6,533 nt of DNA from Victivallis vadensis (lineage in GTDB: Bacteria > Verrucomicrobiota > Lentisphaeria > Victivallales > GWF2-50-93): NCBI GenBank assembly GCA_020718525.1, contig DYRX01000246.1, positions 1 to 6,533 of the forward strand, written 5' to 3'. Every line of letters starts with the position of its first letter. Within the stretch, counting starts at the first letter, position 1. Under the pieces are notes generated by a model. The model saw only the letters and a program-made list of their open reading frames with translations, ran no database searches and was not told the origin of the DNA. The translations under genes were made by a program, and so were the position numbers. Below are positions 6,347-6,533 of this stretch, piece by piece.

Positions 6347-6367
6347 GGCTCTTTCGGCGAAAGAGCC
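6347..6367 (-). repeat. Hairpin unit 4 (reverse orientation)
   Basis: GGCTCTTTC pairs perfectly with GAAAGAGCC (9 bp). ATACTT follows at 6368-6373. CACGA (6342-6346) can also pair with TCGTG (6373-6377), extending the stem across a small bulge. Confidence 0.8.
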
Positions 6368-6370
6368 ATA

Positions 6371-6397
6371 CTTCGTGTGCTTTGTGTCTTCGTGCGA
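6371..6397 (-). repeat. Left arm of diverged inverted repeat
   Basis: On the minus strand it reads TCGCACGAAGACACAAAG, then CACACGAAG. It resembles the arm at 6505-6530 over about 26 nt with several mismatches and one indel. It abuts hairpin unit 4. Confidence 0.5.
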
Positions 6398-6504
6398 GAT
6401 AATGTTCAACTTTTGGAAAATGTAAACCGTTAAACAGTAAACCGGAAACTTTTCTTCCCACGCCAAGCCGCCAGGTCGCGAAGTTAAAAGACAAGAACTT
6501 GTCC

Positions 6505-6530
6505 TCGCACAAAGCCACAGAGGCACAAAG
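6505..6530 (+). repeat. Right arm of diverged inverted repeat
   Basis: TCGCACAAAGCCACAGAG then GCACAAAG, the inverted counterpart of 6371-6397. The 107 nt between the arms have no gene and contain two GTAAACCG copies (6422-6429, 6437-6444) and a small ACAAG/CTTGT dyad at 6491-6502. The window ends here, so the repeat may continue. Confidence 0.5.
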
Positions 6531-6533
6531 ATT

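Larger units (their letters stand above)
6206..6373. repeat. Array of four AAGTAT-hairpin units (two pairs, inverted)
   Basis: Four hairpins of 21 nt each carry the hexamer AAGTAT directly on one side. Units 1 and 2 have it upstream on the + strand; units 3 and 4 have its complement ATACTT downstream. The array therefore reads two units forward, then two reversed. In a common orientation all have a GCC or TCC loop, a mostly TTT/AAA inner stem and outer stems that differ but still pair. CAGAARGA follows units 1 and 2. A fifth, partial unit may lie near 6253-6270 (GGCGTTTCGGAAAAGTAT). The arrangement resembles REP/BIME-type palindromic repeats. No spacers of constant length exist, so it is not a CRISPR. 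Confidence 0.75.

Noticed and set aside
6206..6373. CRISPR array
   Set aside because: The units are hairpins of differing sequence, in two orientations with irregular gaps. There are no constant repeats with uniform spacers and no cas genes.
6123..6518. 131-codon minus-strand open frame over the right-end repeats
   Set aside because: It is built from the hairpin units and the CACAAAG-type repeats, has no recognisable domain, and its low-complexity translation repeats motifs dictated by the palindromes.

Overview
The window looks like a stretch of chromosome from an anaerobic, roughly 50-55% GC bacterium that carries degenerate insertion-sequence and repeat debris. The imperfect CACAAAG/CACGAAG-type repeats near the right end recall intergenic repeats I associate with the PVC group (Lentisphaerae or Verrucomicrobia relatives). 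That assignment is tentative: no single gene here fixes the phylum.

Layout from left to right. Positions 1-590 hold a decayed IS4-family transposase remnant on the + strand, with a frame break at a run of seven Ts and two strong hairpins near its left part. Positions 581-3671 hold a two-gene minus-strand unit. An IclR-type regulator comes first, and its end overlaps by 14 nt a 766-residue iron-sulfur protein related to the reductive dehalogenase/epoxyqueuosine reductase (RdhA/QueG) superfamily. This protein contains two full modules and a degenerate, cysteine-free third copy between them. The unit is read from a near-consensus sigma-70-type promoter (TTGACT-N17-TATAAT) with two related 17-bp dyad sites, one covering the -10 element. 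Autoregulation by the IclR protein is therefore likely.

Positions 3980-6115 hold a tightly packed plus-strand unit: rplU (ribosomal protein L21), purC (SAICAR synthase, ATGA overlap) and a long PurN-like glycinamide ribonucleotide formyltransferase (38-nt overlap). purC and purN catalyse two steps of de novo IMP synthesis. The usual rplU partner rpmA (L27) is not downstream, so here a ribosomal protein gene is coupled to purine synthesis.

Positions 6116-6533 contain no credible gene. They carry four related 21-nt hairpins, each with an AAGTAT hexamer on one side, arranged as two units in one orientation followed by two in the other. The stems differ by compensatory changes while the TTT/AAA core and loop are kept. 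A diverged inverted repeat pair follows. The most unusual items are the three-copy iron-sulfur protein with its predicted operator pair, and this REP-like hairpin array.
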